From Lentisphaerae bacterium RIFOXYA12_64_32 (GTDB taxonomy: Bacteria; Verrucomicrobiota; Lentisphaeria; Oligosphaerales; YB12-FULL-65-16): a stretch of DNA of 50,038 bases. Where the stretch lies: positions 1 to 50,038 of the forward strand of contig MHBL01000016.1 in assembly GCA_001803235.1 (NCBI GenBank), given 5' to 3'. The DNA is not shown here. The stretch's first letter is position 1. Below are more notes on the stretch, generated by a model, which was not told where the DNA came from, made no database searches, and saw nothing but the letters and a program-made list of their open reading frames with translations.

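Larger units (their letters stand above)
26250..49960 (+). repeat. Dispersed Gly-Ile-Gly module defining the distal half of the stalk
   Basis: A motif of the form A-x-x-G-I-G-x-x-x-x-L-E, usually followed by an acidic turn and a strand, recurs at least twenty times after 26 kb. Examples of the Gly-Ile-Gly codons are 34535, 34979, 35432, 38156, 41102, 43718, 44096, 48803 and 49295. Before 26 kb Gly-Ile-Gly occurs occasionally, but not in this context. The proximal and distal halves of the stalk therefore appear to be built from different module families. Confidence 0.7.

Noticed and set aside
2381..50038. Internal ATG at 2381 as the start of the giant gene
   Set aside because: It would give a tidier signal peptide (MRLPLRRRHG then the hydrophobic core), but the ATG at 2297 has a far better Shine-Dalgarno at the right distance. 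The 2381 start remains possible.
2297..50038. RTX, VCBS, cadherin or dockerin repeats
   Set aside because: Asp/Gly-rich turns are common, but GGxGxDxxx nonapeptides in tandem and the other domains' signatures are not seen.
2297..50038. Assembly artefact duplicating repeats
   Set aside because: Compared repeat copies differ at many synonymous sites and the frame is intact throughout, so false duplication is unlikely. Collapse of near-identical copies cannot be excluded.

Overview
The window holds one two-partner secretion (type Vb) locus on the + strand and nothing else that I can support. Base composition is GC-rich, codons are mostly R-N-Y with G or C in third position, and the two proteins are an outer-membrane transporter and its exported substrate, so the host is a diderm (Gram-negative-type) bacterium. 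Giant genes of this kind are known from Planctomycetota, Omnitrophota, Kiritimatiellota/Lentisphaerota-like lineages and Chlorobi; I cannot place the organism more precisely from sequence alone.

Layout. Bases 2-1732 are the 3' part of a TpsB transporter gene (FhaC/ShlB family). Its start codon and signal peptide lie upstream of the window. Bases 1733-2296 are a 564-bp spacer rich in short direct repeats and perfect hairpins, with no gene. From the ATG at 2297 one reading frame stays open to the last base (50038), which is 15,914 sense codons with no stop. It begins with a long signal peptide and a clear TPS (filamentous haemagglutinin N-terminal) domain carrying the NPNG motif, and continues as an enormous Thr/Gly/Asp/Asn/Ala-rich beta-strand-repeat stalk. 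The C-terminus is outside the window.

The stalk is made of identifiable modules. There is a three-copy 50-residue repeat next to the TPS domain (about 3.0-3.4 kb) and a long degenerate beta-helix (3.7-19 kb). A 16-unit tandem array of about 108-residue repeats with a 220-residue higher-order period covers 19.2-24.3 kb. A composite block of about 550-590 residues occurs three times (24.0-25.6, 31.6-33.3, 45.3-47.1 kb). Shorter tandem sets lie at 34.5-35.6 kb (about 150 residues) and 37.2-37.9 kb (about 80-85 residues). A recurrent Gly-Ile-Gly module is confined to the half after 26 kb. By family precedent the TpsB pore would bind the TPS domain in the periplasm and thread the stalk to the cell surface, where it folds into a fibre. 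At the length seen here the fibre would be several hundred nanometres long (inference).

The many long open frames on the - strand inside 2.3-50 kb are by-products of the R-N-Y codon pattern and the scarcity of TTA, CTA and TCA codons, and are not annotated as genes.
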